From the NCBI GenBank assembly GCA_950295325.1, contig OX485806.1, forward strand, positions 6,760,001 to 6,824,000: a stretch of 64,000 nucleotides of DNA, written 5' to 3'. The position numbers and the translations under genes were made by a program. Shown piece after piece: positions 13,081-25,264 of the stretch. The notes under the pieces are model-generated. The model was not told where the DNA came from, made no database searches, and saw nothing but the letters and a program-made list of their open reading frames with translations. Numbering within the stretch: the stretch's first letter is position 1; each line of letters starts with the position of its first letter. Origin of the DNA: Polytrichum commune (Eukaryota; Streptophyta; Polytrichopsida; Polytrichales; Polytrichaceae).

Positions 13081-13104
13081 GTATTTAGTGATATCACTAA
13101 ATAC
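13081..13104. repeat. 24-bp perfect palindrome
   Basis: GTATTTAGTGATATCACTAAATAC equals its own reverse complement. It is made of two CACTAAATAC termini of family B joined head to head, next to a half copy of family C. It may be a collapsed MITE that has lost its interior. Confidence 0.75.
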
Positions 13105-15111
13105 CATAAAAAATGAAGCGTGAATAGGCCCTAAATATGTATAGTATGATATTGCTTTCATAGAACATAGTTTGGACCCATGCCATCTTGGCTCATTGCA
13201 CCCGTGCATGTGCATTACGAATTACTTTAATGCGGTCCCCTGCAATCCAAGCTTGCATGTTGCCAATTCTGTCCACTACTCTCCAAAATGACTAGAAATG
13301 GTGGGACGACAACCTCACCACAACCACCACATTGTCCATTGTATAGTAGAGTTTGTGGGATGATCTATGTAGAGTCTAAGTTCTAAAGATAAGTTAACCC
13401 CTAATAAATACCTAAGAAGCCCAGTCTCCAACCAAAACTAACGTTTTTGAGCTACATACTTCCATTTTTAGTTGATCATGTCAAAAGTGACCCTACCTAA
13501 AAATTCCAACTTTATTCTTCAAGTGCACTATGTGAACAAGTTACACTTTTTCCTATCATTGAAGATTTAGGTTCCAAATATGCAGCCCGGGTGCTTGGAT
13601 TCAAAAACATGATATTGTACTTTGGTCATAAGACAAAGTATACAATAAGATTGTAAACACATAAATATACGTGATACGGTAATTTATGAACTTGGTGAAG
13701 CCCGTATAAATTGTGTATATGACGGTAGCTATGTTCGGGGAAAACCAACGGCTAGTTCATTATCAGCCAATGGATTTCCCCTCATGGCCGGTCCAAATTT
13801 CCAACCATCGGATGGCAATCTGACTGTAATTTCAATCCTCCAGCAATTAGCCAATGGACTAGAAAATGTCCCGGAAATGTAGCCGATTCTTCTTGTGAGT
13901 TACTGGATTTCAGCCGGAAGCATCCAGAACGCTATTTGTCTGGGGCATCTGATGATGCACTTGAGGAAGTACCCTAAACCTCAAACTTTTTTAATTATGC
14001 AACCTTTCCATGACCAAATCCAATTGCTTCTATGAAGAATTGGGGGACCCTTGGCCTTCAAGCGGCAAAGGCATTGCTAGGTTCAATTCTTGCCAAGGAT
14101 ATTAACTCTTCAAATTTAAAGTTTTGAACATGCCTTTCTTTTCACTTATTCAAGATTTTGTACTAAGAAATGATTTCTAATAACTTTTCATACATTTTTT
14201 AAACAATTAGTGCCAATATGAATTCCATTTAATCGGATATTGGCGAATGAAAATATGAAAATATAGGCAATTGGCCGATTGATTTTACAAAAGACCGGCT
14301 CTTGCCGATGTAAATTGGAATAAATCCGACCCTTCGTAACAACTACCGGCAATTAGCCACTAGGGCTTCAAAAACTTCCCAAACTCTGGACGGTAGATAT
14401 ATATATCGAGACCCACGTGCTTCTTTAAGGGTTAACTGCATGAAGGTTGAACACGCACACATGTTTTGGAACCACTCCGAAACTTTAGTACACTGCAAAG
14501 TCAACGGTATAGCATAGCGGGTTACCATATACATTAATTCCTCTTAAGTGGTTACGCAAAAGAAGTCAACCGTGAGCTTCACTTTTAACAAGCAGTTGAG
14601 GCGATGCTAAAATTATAATGTCCTCAAAGTCTTTGTTCGTATACCTAACTTCATTATTTACCACATGTCGGAAACATTGTGCATTAGATTGCCCATTTGG
14701 GCGAGTGGAGAGGAGATGTATATTATGTGATGGCCCGGCCCCTCCTTGACATTTTAACTTGCCGTGTCATTTGAATATGTGCATTCAATGTCATGCATGG
14801 GATGGCGTGATATTTTCTTTTCTAACGCACCCGTAACCAAAAAAAAAAAAATGACCGTATTGTGGTACGACGACTCTAAAAAAGTTGTTTCCAACAAAAG
14901 TTTATGCTTTCAAGTGGCCAATAGGTATATAAGTCAAATCTCAAAGAAAACTTTTTAGCATCTTGTGTAAAGTTGCAGATGTCGAGTATTGTGGAAGTTA
15001 TAAAGAAGGAACATGATCGTTTGTTGTTGGTATACTAGACATGCATAGACACATTAAGATTGTCTCTTCTTTTTGTATGCATCTATAGCAATGCTGTTCC
15101 GATCAAACTGA
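13105..15111. other. gene-free stretch
   Basis: No frame with a recognisable product. Near 13680-14350 several short phrases built on GCCGGCAATTAGCC and GACCGGC recur in both orientations, suggesting an old unclassified repeat. A poly-A run lies at 14839-14851. Confidence 0.35.
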
Positions 15112-15758
15112 GGGCCACTTCGCACACGAGACTGAGAGCCCATGACCATTGCACTTCAAGGACTCTCATTGGTGGAAAAGGCGGAGCCGGTCCAAGTTCG
15201 CTTCACACTACGGTTGAGGGACCAACGGAGTATGTGAATGCAAGATGGATGTAAAGTCTACATGGATCCATGTGTGACATCAAATGGATCATGTTTCATG
15301 GTCACTTGGATTATTTTCAAAGACCATCTCTTGGAGGTAGGTCTAACACAAAACTGGGAGACCATGGCACTCCGAACATAACATTATTCAAATCTATAAC
15401 AGTGTTTTGTGGGACTGATAGTATTTTCCGAAATATTCCTCACATTTAGATTGAATGTGGGGAATATTCTACATAATATTACAGTCCCGCATAACATTGT
15501 TATGGATCTGAATAATGTTATGAACGCTCACAACTGTTGTTTTGTTCTATTGTATCATGCGCGAGGACCCGCATGAATAGAAGTTCATTGAAATAGCATT
15601 TGGTTGAGGGCTTGGTCACATATGACTTCACACTACACTTGAGGGTCCGTGACCACACTACATGATTTTGGAGGTGTGTTGGGACATCCTTTGGACACTT
15701 TCTTTTGGGCTCTCATAATTTCATGGTCGCGGCTCTTAGCTCGTGTGTGAAGTGGCCC
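15112..15758 (+). mobile_element. family A Harbinger-like MITE, copy 1 (with nested insertion)
   Basis: The ends are long imperfect inverted repeats beginning GGGCCACTTC.CACACGAG and continuing for roughly 40 bases. The flanks are TGA on the left and TAA on the right; copy 2 has TAA on both sides. A 3-bp TWA duplication and GGGCC-type ends fit PIF/Harbinger MITEs. The copy would be ~500 bp but for the 146-bp element at 15377-15522 inserted in it. It has no transposase; the internal sequence is noncoding. Confidence 0.82.
15377..15522. mobile_element. foldback MITE nested in family A copy 1
   Basis: This 146-bp insert starts CATAACATTATTC and ends GAATAATGTTATG; its halves are near-complementary over about 65 bases, so it would fold into one hairpin. 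The empty site is visible in the other family A copies, where ACTCCGAA / ACGCTCAC is continuous (reverse strand near 20180). AA (or GAA) is present on both sides, giving a 2-3 bp target duplication. Confidence 0.82.
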
Positions 15759-15759
15759 T

Positions 15760-17590
15760 AAGTATACCCCTATGCCCACCTAAGGTTTCTCACAAGAAAA
15801 GTATACAAAACCATGATATATAAAAGGAAAAATCTAAATATACTTATGCTCCCCGAAACCTCGTATGTGCTAATTCAAAAGGCAATACTTGTAATCCCTT
15901 TGGATTATACTTCAATGACTTTGTCGATTCAAGTATACATCCAAGTGTGTCATGAGCATATATCCAAGTAATGTCAATTTATTTTCTAAATGCTTATATT
16001 ATGTAAACATAATCATGGCAATTCCTCTTTGTAGGGGTTCAAAATTTCCATATACATACATGAGATTTTGTAGTCTATAATTTGTATGTTTTGGTCTCCT
16101 TTTTGGTCATGAGAATTTTATTTGTAGGGGTTTGTAATAAGGAGCCCACACGCATGTGCCCCGATTTTCAAAGAAGATTGCCCCCTCTGGCGGTGGGCAT
16201 ACCCCATATGTAAGAGTTTTTCTTTGCCATTCTAAGGAAGACGTGCCCAAGTCCAACACCAAGATGGGCCAAAGCATGGTAAAGTGAACAACAAAAGTGG
16301 TATGCCTTGCAACCTGTGATACATTTTTCATATGTAAAAAAGTAGTTCAATGATTGAGAGAGACAAAAAGTCAGAGCTCAACATCATATCCTTTGGAGGG
16401 CCAAATGTAACATTCTTAATGATGCAATGAAATCTCCACTTTTATGGATCATTATTTTATCACTCCATGTTGAAATTTCTAACGCCAATTGCAATAACCT
16501 CCTCATGGACTTTCCATTACAAAAGGATGTGAAAGTTTTGAGCAAGTTCAGAGTCCCAAGTCCTCAACAACACTCAAAGTCCTCAAAATGTCCTCAAGAC
16601 CTCGCCAAACTTTGGTCCCAAGTTTGACTGTAATCTCTTGAGAACGTCCAAAATGAGCTTGGAAACTTCTTGGGAACCACAAGGTTGGTCCAATGGACAT
16701 GACGTGTCTAGGTCCAAAGTATTTTGTCGAAACCAAAGAGTCTCCGGCTAACACACCAAAAGACAACTTGATGCACCAATAAACACGAGATCATATGGCT
16801 CATGTCCTACTAGGGTTCACTTTGATGTGTGGGCTCTTAACATTTGAAAATAATAAAGAAACATGTGAAGGCTGCGCCGTCTTTTATTCAACAATAAAAG
16901 ACTAGGCGACTTTGCAACTAATCAAGGAGGGTGTTGTGGAACAAGCTTAAGAATTACCCTTCGAAGATTAACTCCTAATCACCGGAGTGACCAAAAATGG
17001 TCATCCCATTGCGGTGAATTGGTTTCACAAGTCTTTGACCATTAAGTGACATGCTCCAAACCGTCATTGCATAGATTCATCAAAATGGGATAAACAAAAA
17101 AAGAAAGTACTTGACTTTTGATGATTTTAAAGATGTTGGGTAAGTTGTTAGAAACAAGTGTTTTTTTTATTTTTTTATTTTTATTTTCCAGTTGAGACAT
17201 GCACATTGTAAAATAAATTTTTTTGGGGGAATTAAATTAAAAGAAAATGAAAAAACCCCAAACATATATATTTTAAGAAGCAATATGATCAAACAATTTT
17301 TCTACATATATATTTTTCACAAATATCACAATGTGCATGCAACTGACACATGATGCAATAGGAGATGCAATCCGCTTTTAGGATTAGTTAGTGTCATTTC
17401 TATCATAAGCTCCACTCATAAAAGTGTGCATATGAAACTTTTATTACGTTTAGATTGCATGTGTATTTTTAGATTTACTTAAAAAATACTTTAGAATAGA
17501 TACACTACGTACCAAATTTGTGTGACAACATAAAACAGATTAGTATGTGAAATGAGAGTGGCCTCCATAATTTGTCTTGTAAGCCCAAGT
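15760..17590. other. gene-free stretch
   Basis: Only short frames that match nothing I recognise were seen, some of them overlapping on opposite strands. A poly-T-rich block lies near 17160-17230. No element termini were identified. Confidence 0.35.
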
Positions 17591-18751
17591 GTCCCATATC
17601 ACGTTCTCATTGCCACCTGTGAGCCCAAAGCGGTGCCCACATTTAGTCTTAGCGTTAGAAAATATTAGTTGGTGTGCGTTGAAGTGGTGTATCACTTCAC
17701 AAAAATATAAAAAGAGTGAAATGTTAGCCTTAGAAGTACAATGTTGTAAGAGGCTAGCATGTGAGTGGTTATTGTATTTTTACCTTAGAAAAGGATTGGA
17801 GTGAAGTAGGGTAGATAGGAAAGGCTTAGATCAAATGGTTAGTGAGTAGGCTAGTACAATGGATGGAGACAACCAAGGTGACTCAAGAAGCAAGTGCATT
17901 CGAATTGGGATGAATGGAGGATCACATTGAGCGCACAAGTGGACCACCTTATCGTGGCCACTTAATGGGGAAGGTCCAAGGAAGAATGCAAGATGGAGGA
18001 TAAGCAAATTCTAAAAGCACCAATCAAATTACGATTTAAGCATCGTGGTTTGAATTAAAGTGGTGAGTGACAATTTGGGAAGGTAAGGGGAGAAAGTTAT
18101 GGCGGCGGAAAGTGGAGGAGGCTAAGTTTGGGTTGAGCACTCCCAAGGGGGTCCGAGGTAAGGTGGGGGATTGCTCTCATTCTCGCTCTCTCTTGTTGAT
18201 GTTAGGAAGTGAAGCTCTTAGAGCTCATGAGGAGGATGTGACTTAGTTAGTAGGGAAAACTCTTGTACTTAGAGGCAATGTGTGGGAAATTAGTGGGGTG
18301 AATTAGTGTAGTTAGTTAGTCTCTCTCTCTTGGCTCTCTTTTCTTCTTGCCCTCTTGGCACCTCATGTGGTGTGTGTGGGTGTGTGTGGAGCAAGAAGGG
18401 TGCACGTGTGGTGCAAGGTTCTAGGTAGAGAACCGAGGCAAACTAGTTTTTAGATTGGTTTTGCATTGCTTAGATATAGTATTTGACTTAAGGCATTTAG
18501 TGATAGTGTTTAGTTCATAGTGTTCACCTCATAGCATTTAGTTTATGGAGCTTAGTTTGAACCATTAAATTGGCGCACTCAGTTGGTATTAGATGATGGT
18601 ACTTATTTTGAATGGTTTAATATTTGGCCAAAGGCCTGAATTGTTGAAGAAGGAGCAGGACTTTTGGAGAAGGTGCTGGGAGTCCGAGACTGGGTAAGCT
18701 GTAAGCTGGGATTAGCTCTGCAGCTGGGCCTAGTTAGCTGCAGTTGCTGGT

Positions 18752-18800
18752 CAGGGCCACTTCACACATGAGCCAAGAGCCGTGACCTTGTAATGTTGAG
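18752..18800 (+). mobile_element. family A MITE, single truncated end
   Basis: GGGCCACTTCACACATGAGC and the following AAGAGCCGTGACC match the family A terminus. No partner end occurs within a plausible distance, so only one end is left. It lies inside the minisatellite block. Confidence 0.6.
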
Positions 18801-18925
18801 CCGAGACTGTTGGTGGCAACTGAAGCCGAGACTGGGAACTGCATTAATTAAATCAAGGGAGCTGCACTAACCAAGCTGAGATCAAAGGAATCACCAGACG
18901 GCAGCTAATTAGGGGAAGGTGGCTA

Positions 18926-18962
18926 TGATCGGGGAGAACCGGCAGTTGGTTACAAATTGTTT
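18926..18962 (-). mobile_element. family D MITE, terminal fragment
   Basis: TGATCGGGGAGAACCGGC followed by AGTTGGTTACA matches the outer 37 bases of the family D element at 63091-63301. The rest of the element is absent. Confidence 0.6.
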
Positions 18963-19948
18963 AAAGGACATCTAGGCCAATCATGAGCCATGCTAATTAG
19001 GAGATAGGCTAATTGCGAGTTGAGCTAACTAAGGAGCTGGCAAATAGAAGCCGGACTATTTGAAGTTAGGCCAGAGAGGAGCTAGCTACATAGGAGCTGG
19101 CTAATCAAGGCCAAGCAAATCAGGAGCTAGCTACAGTACTTAGGAGCAGCTTAATTAAGGGCCGAGCAAAGCAGGAGCTAGCTAATTCAAAGCTAGCCTA
19201 ACTAGAGGAGGGCTAACAAGGAGCTTGTCTCTGTCTGCGAGGAACAGGTGCCTCAAGGAAGAAAGTGACGGGCGATGACGGGCGGAACAATTGGAGAACA
19301 GCGCAAAATTACACCCGGAAATTTGAGACTGAGACCTCGGGAAGGGTCTTGTTGGAGACTGCCGGGGTTCTTCTATGGGGGAATCTACTCACCTTGAATG
19401 AAAAAAATGGAGGAAGATAGAAAAATGAGGATTTGGTGATTGTGATGGACCAAGAGCCACATTCCTAAGTTTTTGAGGTTGGGGTGGTTGTGTTTAAGTG
19501 ATTGGTAGGGTAGGAAGCTTGAGGAGTAGACTCGTTGGGCTTGATGCTTTGATTGTGAGACAATAAGCCTTGGAGAAAAGTATTTCTTAATACTATTCAC
19601 TTGGATTGTCAAATAAAGATTTGTGTGTTTGGATGCTTCCATACCATGCATGGTGTATTGAATTATTAAGTAGAGGTTAAAAAGTTGATCCTTGCACTAT
19701 GGACTCAACAACCAAACCTAGTGAGGAGCTCAAGGACCCTAAAGAAGTGAAGGTAACCATTGGTAAAAGGAAGAAGGGAATATCCGCTTGGGCTTGCGCG
19801 TACAAGGCAAGGAATTGGACACTTGAGTCATCAAAGGACACATCCAAGCCTAAGGCCAATGCCATGGAGGAATGTGAGCCCAAACCCACTACTCGGACTA
19901 CGAACGCTTAAGGGTGGGGGGTTTGGCCTCACACCACCAAGTGATTAA

Positions 19949-20448
19949 GGGCCACTTCACACACGAGCCAAGAACCGTGACCATGAAATTGTGAGAGCCC
20001 AAAAGAAAGTGTCCAAAGGTTGTCCCAACACACCTCCAAAATCATGTAGTGTGGTCATGGACCCTCAAGTGTAGTGTGAAGTCATATGTGACCAGACCCT
20101 CAACCAAATGTTGTTTCAATGGAATTTCTATTCATGTGGGTCCTCATGTATGATAAATTAGAATAAATCAACGGTTGTGAGCGTTCAGAATGCCATGGCC
20201 TCCTGATTTTGTGTTAGGCATACCTCCAAGAGGTGGTTTTTGAAAATAGTCCAAATCACTGTGAAACATGATCCATTGGATGCCATGTAGGAATCCATGT
20301 AGACTTTACATCCATCTTGCATTCACCCACTCCGTTGGTCCCTCAAGCATAGTGTGAAGCGAACTTGGATCGGTTCCGCCTTTTCCACCAATGAGAGTGC
20401 TTGAAGTGTAATGGTCACGGGCTCTCAATCTCTTGTGTGAAGTGGCCC
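19949..20448 (-). mobile_element. family A Harbinger-like MITE, copy 2
   Basis: This is the best-preserved copy: exactly 500 bp between GGGCCACTTCACACACGAGC and its inverted partner, with TAA directly repeated on both sides. It is inverted relative to copies 1 and 3. It lacks the 146-bp insert found in copy 1 and so gives the empty-site sequence. It is noncoding. Confidence 0.85.
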
Positions 20449-20504
20449 TAAGAATAGTATGGACGAAACTTAATAGCTTCTATAGTTTAGTGAAGGGGAG
20501 ACCA

Positions 20505-20526
20505 CATATATATATATATATATATA
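20505..20526. repeat. (TA)n microsatellite
   Basis: About eleven TA units directly precede the SINE at 20527 and probably formed its target or a boundary expansion. Confidence 0.9.
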
Positions 20527-20920
20527 GGGCACCACGGGCCTTGGCTTGGTGGTTAGGGCTCATGGCCCCCAATGAGGAGGTTGTGGGTTCTATTCCTCAT
20601 GCCGGCGTGGTGCTCACCACCTTAGTCCACCCAACTGTGGTGGGGGGTCCTTGGACCTTGTTGTATGGGTACCTCAAAGCCCTTTGGGGGGATACCATGT
20701 CCGGTATCTTCAAGGCACTAGTGGCTAGCTAGGAACTAGTATAGTGTGTCACTATAGTGTCCATCCTCGAAAGGGGAGAGTAGTATTGTCCCAATGTCCC
20801 CTTGTCCAGTGGGCATCGGGTCATTGGCATTACGAACGGACACTTTATTCACGCCGGCCCCTTGCTTGAAAGGGGTTGGAGTTTCTATCTATCATCTATC
20901 TATCTATCTATATATATGAA
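20527..20920 (+). mobile_element. tRNA-derived SINE-like element
   Basis: The 5' part resembles a tRNA gene with an RNA polymerase III A box (TGGCTTGGTGGTTAGGGC) and, about 35 bases later, a B box (GGTTCTATTCC, consensus GGTTCRANNCC). An unrelated body of ~300 bases follows, ending in an (ATCT)n tail, as in many SINEs. The intervening segment does not fold as a normal tRNA and there is no obvious anticodon arm. A 99-codon frame crossing the 5' half is incidental. No second copy is visible in this window. Confidence 0.6.
20884..20918 (+). repeat. (ATCT)n tail
   Basis: A tetranucleotide run ending in TATATATATG. It forms the 3' simple-sequence tail of the SINE-like element. Confidence 0.85.
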
Positions 20921-20999
20921 GTTTTGGAGACAAAGTTTGACAGTCAAGGTAAAAGAGTTTTGGCCTAAAAATGTACACAACTACGAGAAACTTTGCTCC

Positions 21000-22040
21000 A
21001 AGCTTGGACCTTTTTCTTTTTTTTGTTTAAATTTTTTTAGGGTAGGATTGTATGTTTTCAACTCTGATCGTTTGAAGTCTTCTATACATGTCATTTACGG
21101 TCAGAGTTCCACTCAAGACTCAAAAGACCAACCACGCGATAAAGGTCTTGAGGCCAAATTTTTCTTTTTACCTTGGCGACCAAACTCGTTTCCGACTTTC
21201 TCAAGTGCATGTGGCCTCCGCATGAACAAGTGATGTCCAACATTGGTGGCGATGACGTATATTGAACCTTTATTGTCTCCGGGTGCATTCCAATGAACTT
21301 GCAACTCTCATACTGTATCATCTAGGATGTTGGGAGCAGTTCAACTCATTATCGCCAACATATCTTATGGTCAACCATCTGTGTCTTGGAAACCAACTCC
21401 ATTACGAAGATATGGAAAGGTATAAAAAAGGGACAAAAGAAAGAAAAAAGAAACTCTTTGTTTGAACAAAATTTGAGAAGATCCAACAGTCACAAACTTG
21501 AATTGTCAAGTTGAGCAATTAGTGAAAATCATATTTTCTAAATTTGGATGGTGGGAAGACTCTTGATACAATGTAAGAAATTATATATATATATATATAT
21601 TTATTTATTTAGAATGCACATATACTATTCACAAATTCGGAGTTCATATGCTATTCTACGGGTGGTCAAAGTTCATTGATTAGTAATGAATGTCTCTCAC
21701 AATGAACTTGACTATCAGGTTTGAAACATGTTTGGCATGGGGTGTTGCCCGCACTACCAAAGATGGTTGATCCTTGCAATGGACAACACCCACGGGCAAA
21801 AAAAATCGCTTCCTCCTTCACGTAGTCATAACCTTCCATGAGCTTCAAAAACACTTTGGAGCATTGTTCTCTTTCAAATTATAATATTTTAAAATGAGAC
21901 TCACACCTTTCTATTCTTGAGACATCAAAGAATCTCCATACCAAATTTGGGGGGGGGGGGCTTGGAGGTGGATGAAGACATGATGTGTACCCATGGTGGC
22001 TTCTCTTTTTTAAGAGAAAGCATGTAAGTACGTGGGGTGG
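21000..22040. other. gene-free stretch with simple repeats
   Basis: The stretch holds an (AT)n run at 21581-21600, a run of ten Gs at 21951-21960 and short frames that resemble nothing known. Confidence 0.4.
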
Positions 22041-22047
22041 TATTTGG

Positions 22048-22390
22048 TTCATTTTTCATGTTCTCCAACTTCTACCAATTAGATTTACACAACAAAACTC
22101 GTGTTGCATTAGCGAATCTATAATGAAACATATATAAAACCATATTGAAAATTGGACCTCCCCTATTGGAAGTGCATGGTTGCTGATTTCTTACTTGAAT
22201 ACATAGGTCCTCCCAATTGTGGTTCATTATTGAGTGTAGAGTAGTTATTAATATTTAAAGACATAGTCCAATCTCTTTTGAACATGCTTCTTATGATGTT
22301 TGCTCTTGGATCCTCACCAAACCACATACCAATTGAATATAAGAGTTCAATTAAAATAGCAAGCCACTTAAGACCCACTACCGTAGGGTT
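22048..22390 (+). repeat. dispersed repeat G, copy 1
   Basis: This ~340-bp segment matches 47937-48300 in the same order and orientation. Shared phrases include TTTTCATGTTCTC.AACTTCTAC, GTTAGATTTACA.AACAAAA and CAATCTCTTTT.AACATG. No termini were recognised, so the element type is unknown. Confidence 0.6.
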
Positions 22391-22399
22391 GAGATTTAT

Positions 22400-24219
22400 T
22401 GCTTGCATCAACATGTGAATACGAACAAACTTAGAAAACTAATAACCCGAATGAATTCATAACTTTGGTTTAACTTCATATAGATACTATCACTATGGGA
22501 AAGCTAAACAGACATACTTCTCATCCTTGACCGTTTTATGGGTACAAAATCTACGAGTTTGAGGTTTAAAAATGTACCAAGGTTATAGATCATATTTAAA
22601 CCAACTATTGGCTTGGAACATCACATGCGGTAAGACCGCATGGTTCATATAAAGTACGATAAAGTTTGTGAGGCTTGCTTTTGTGGTCAATGACATGGCT
22701 TCAAATAAAAGGGTTTGGGTGGGGTTTTACGTGTGTCCATTGTCCATGTGAAGACTAGGGAGTCAACTCACAAAGACGATTAGTTGAAAGGGAGAAGATG
22801 CCAAGTTCTTCCAATGCATGTTGAAGGCTAAAAGGTCCCCACTTCCGGGGCATATTGTCCATGGTATTTTGGTCGAGGCATGCAAAGTCACATAAGGATC
22901 TCCATTTGAGTGCAACAATTAATACATAAGCGCTTTTGACTTTGTGGATTTTTCATTTTTTTACTAGTAGTGTGTCTCTCAAAGAACGAACAACCATTGT
23001 GACTAACATCTTGTGTCATGTTTTTTAACTATATCCGAATCATGAAGGAAAGGAAAAAAGAAAGAAAAAAGAACGTCATTGTTTGTTTTTCACTGACATG
23101 CGATGTTAGTTCACCGTATAACTAACATTGATTTTTATTTATTTCTTTATTTATTTCTTCCTTGTTTGTGTCCGTGTGGTCATCAAGGGCAGAGGTGGCT
23201 TAGTTCCTTTTTTTCCATGGGTGGACCGTCAAACCATAGAAGTCCAAGGGCCTATGATATGTATGTAGATTCTTACGTCCATTTGTGGACGTTGAATTGT
23301 TGTGTGTGACTGAACTGCTTACCAAAACCTAATCTAGATGTCCCAAGAGACATTTTCCCCCTTTTCGCAAGGTGCTCATTAGCTGACACTCGGGCATGGT
23401 CCAAAAATTTCAATTTTGGCACGTTTCAAATGATGTTTAAAATATGAGCTGAGAATATATTATTTCAATACCAACAATGTGAGTCCTCGGCAATTGTCTT
23501 TCATGACTAAAAAAACAAAAACAAAACGACATGTGGTAGATTTACTTATTCTTCAATTGCGCACGTCAATTACCCACGATTGATATGTTTGTAGTGTTTA
23601 GACTACATCTGTGCACATTGATTGTATAAATTTATGTGTGATTAGTAACCACATCACAAGTCTTATACCATATCATGATATATGCCTACAAAAAGTTGAC
23701 CCAAGTGGGGTGTGCTCTCCATTTGACATACCAAGATTAATACATGAAAATGCGTGTGAAAGTTAATCACTTGGAAACACCAACACTATCACAAGCGAGT
23801 GATAAGATTGCGAGTGACATCACCGAATGTTTATGCAATGTACGACTTTAGGTATGCATCTTGTGTAGAGAGACACTAATTAACCATTTGCATGAGATTG
23901 AATGTCTCCACGATTGTTCTTGGTTGCATGACGGGGCCCACCACCATAGCTTGTAGAGGTCAATGCTTTTAAAACATACAAATGTTTAGAGAAACCCTCA
24001 TAAGAACAACCAAAGTAGACGATTCTAGAATGAACTTTCTAGATTTCCACAATTGGCACTCTCTTAGCTTTTTTGCGACCTGGTAACATAGCTTTGAGGA
24101 CTTCACTTAGTCTAGAAAAATGAAGTTGGAATGAATGAACTTAGAAATTATGGGACCTATAGCCTTTGGATGGACCCCATTCTCCTCCACATGAATGCTA
24201 TGGAAATGGTCATTGCAAA
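22400..24219. other. gene-free stretch
   Basis: No frame with recognisable content and no paired termini. Short local similarities to other AT-rich parts of the window are present but not delimitable by eye. Confidence 0.35.
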
Positions 24220-24612
24220 GGCTAGTTTAGACTATGGTGAAGAAGTGCACTGGTCGGTTAAGAATTTCAAGGTAAGACAAGGTTGTTTGAGGCAACAATG
24301 GGTATGGTGGACAAGATGGAAAATTAAATAAATAAATGCCTCAAGTTGGAGTTCTCTGGAGGTAAAGTTCCTTATATGAGGGTTTGAAGTTGGCCAAGAA
24401 ACTTGACCTCTAGAGAACTCCCCCCTAGCGAAAAGTGTTGCCATGTTGGCATCCATGTCAATTTTTCATCCATGCTTGAAGTTCTCCATGGAGAAGTCTT
24501 GGCCATAGTGTACACCCTGGCCGTTGAAAAACCCATTTTGTAGCCAATCATATTGCTTCATTTCCCTAAAATCCTCGACATGTGCATTTCTTCACCGTAG
24601 TCTAAACTAGCC
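24220..24612. mobile_element. possible MITE related to family E
   Basis: GGCTAGTTTAGACTATGGTG at the left is inverted at the right end, with about 30 bases matching. The termini resemble those of the larger element at 44895-46018 (GGGCCAGTTTACACTATGG). A further internal inverted repeat (GGAGTTCTCTGGAGGT near 24351 and its partner near 24407) strengthens the foldback. No target duplication was found. Confidence 0.55.
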
Positions 24613-25264
24613 CCCAAAAAAAGTCCTAGCTATATTTGTTATAGGTTTTGCAACATCCATTCCCTTGATCATTCATGTACCCTAGTTGTGAAGGACCTTA
24701 ACTAGATGTCTAGAGGGCTCAAAGCGTCACATCCGCTAATTACCAATATGATACTATCCATCAACATAGGTAAATTCTCAAGTGAAAAAATCTTACATCA
24801 TGACATTTAATGTATCACGTTGGGATACTTGAGATGATATTTTTGAGTTTTAGTATGCAAGGGGAGATAATATTAAGCATACTAGTGGCAAGTGTCATGT
24901 AGTTGTTTTTTAGTATGCAAGAGGAAGATATTCTTGAGCAAACTACACCCTAACCTCGGTAATGTCACTCCCTCTCTTATACCCAAAACTCTAGGCAACA
25001 GATGTACTCAATTTAAATCTCCTTCCTTCTTGTCACATTTCCCTCTCATACATCACAAGTTTTGACATTAGAATAATCCACCAAAGAATTCAAACCACAC
25101 ACTTGCATGTATCACTTTGTCATCATTGTCATGATGGCAATGTTGACATAACGTATTATTCCATAACGTCACACGCTACACTAATTCTATGTTATCTTGC
25201 ATCCATGTTCACACTACAAACCTCCTTAATACCGTGTGCAAAGATCTTTGGGATTGAGAGTACA

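Larger units (their letters stand above)
18690..19225 (+). repeat. degenerate AGCT-rich minisatellite
   Basis: A phrase of the type AGGAGCTAGCTAATTAAGGCC is repeated with irregular spacing of roughly 20-45 bases. Clear GGAGCTRGCTA units lie near 19078, 19097, 19120 and 19172, with weaker ones on both sides. The block is GC-richer than its surroundings. It seems to sit within a larger repeat-derived segment that resembles part of 55550-57300. Confidence 0.6.

Noticed and set aside
20540-20615. Possible tRNA gene
   Set aside because: A- and B-box matches are present, but the arms do not pair as a functional tRNA; a SINE fits better.
20433-20732. 99-codon plus-strand frame
   Set aside because: It runs from the end of a MITE through a TA microsatellite into the SINE-like element and cannot be a gene.
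21951-21960. Run of ten Gs as a functional site
   Set aside because: An isolated homopolymer with no further G runs nearby; more likely a simple repeat or a sequencing-prone tract.
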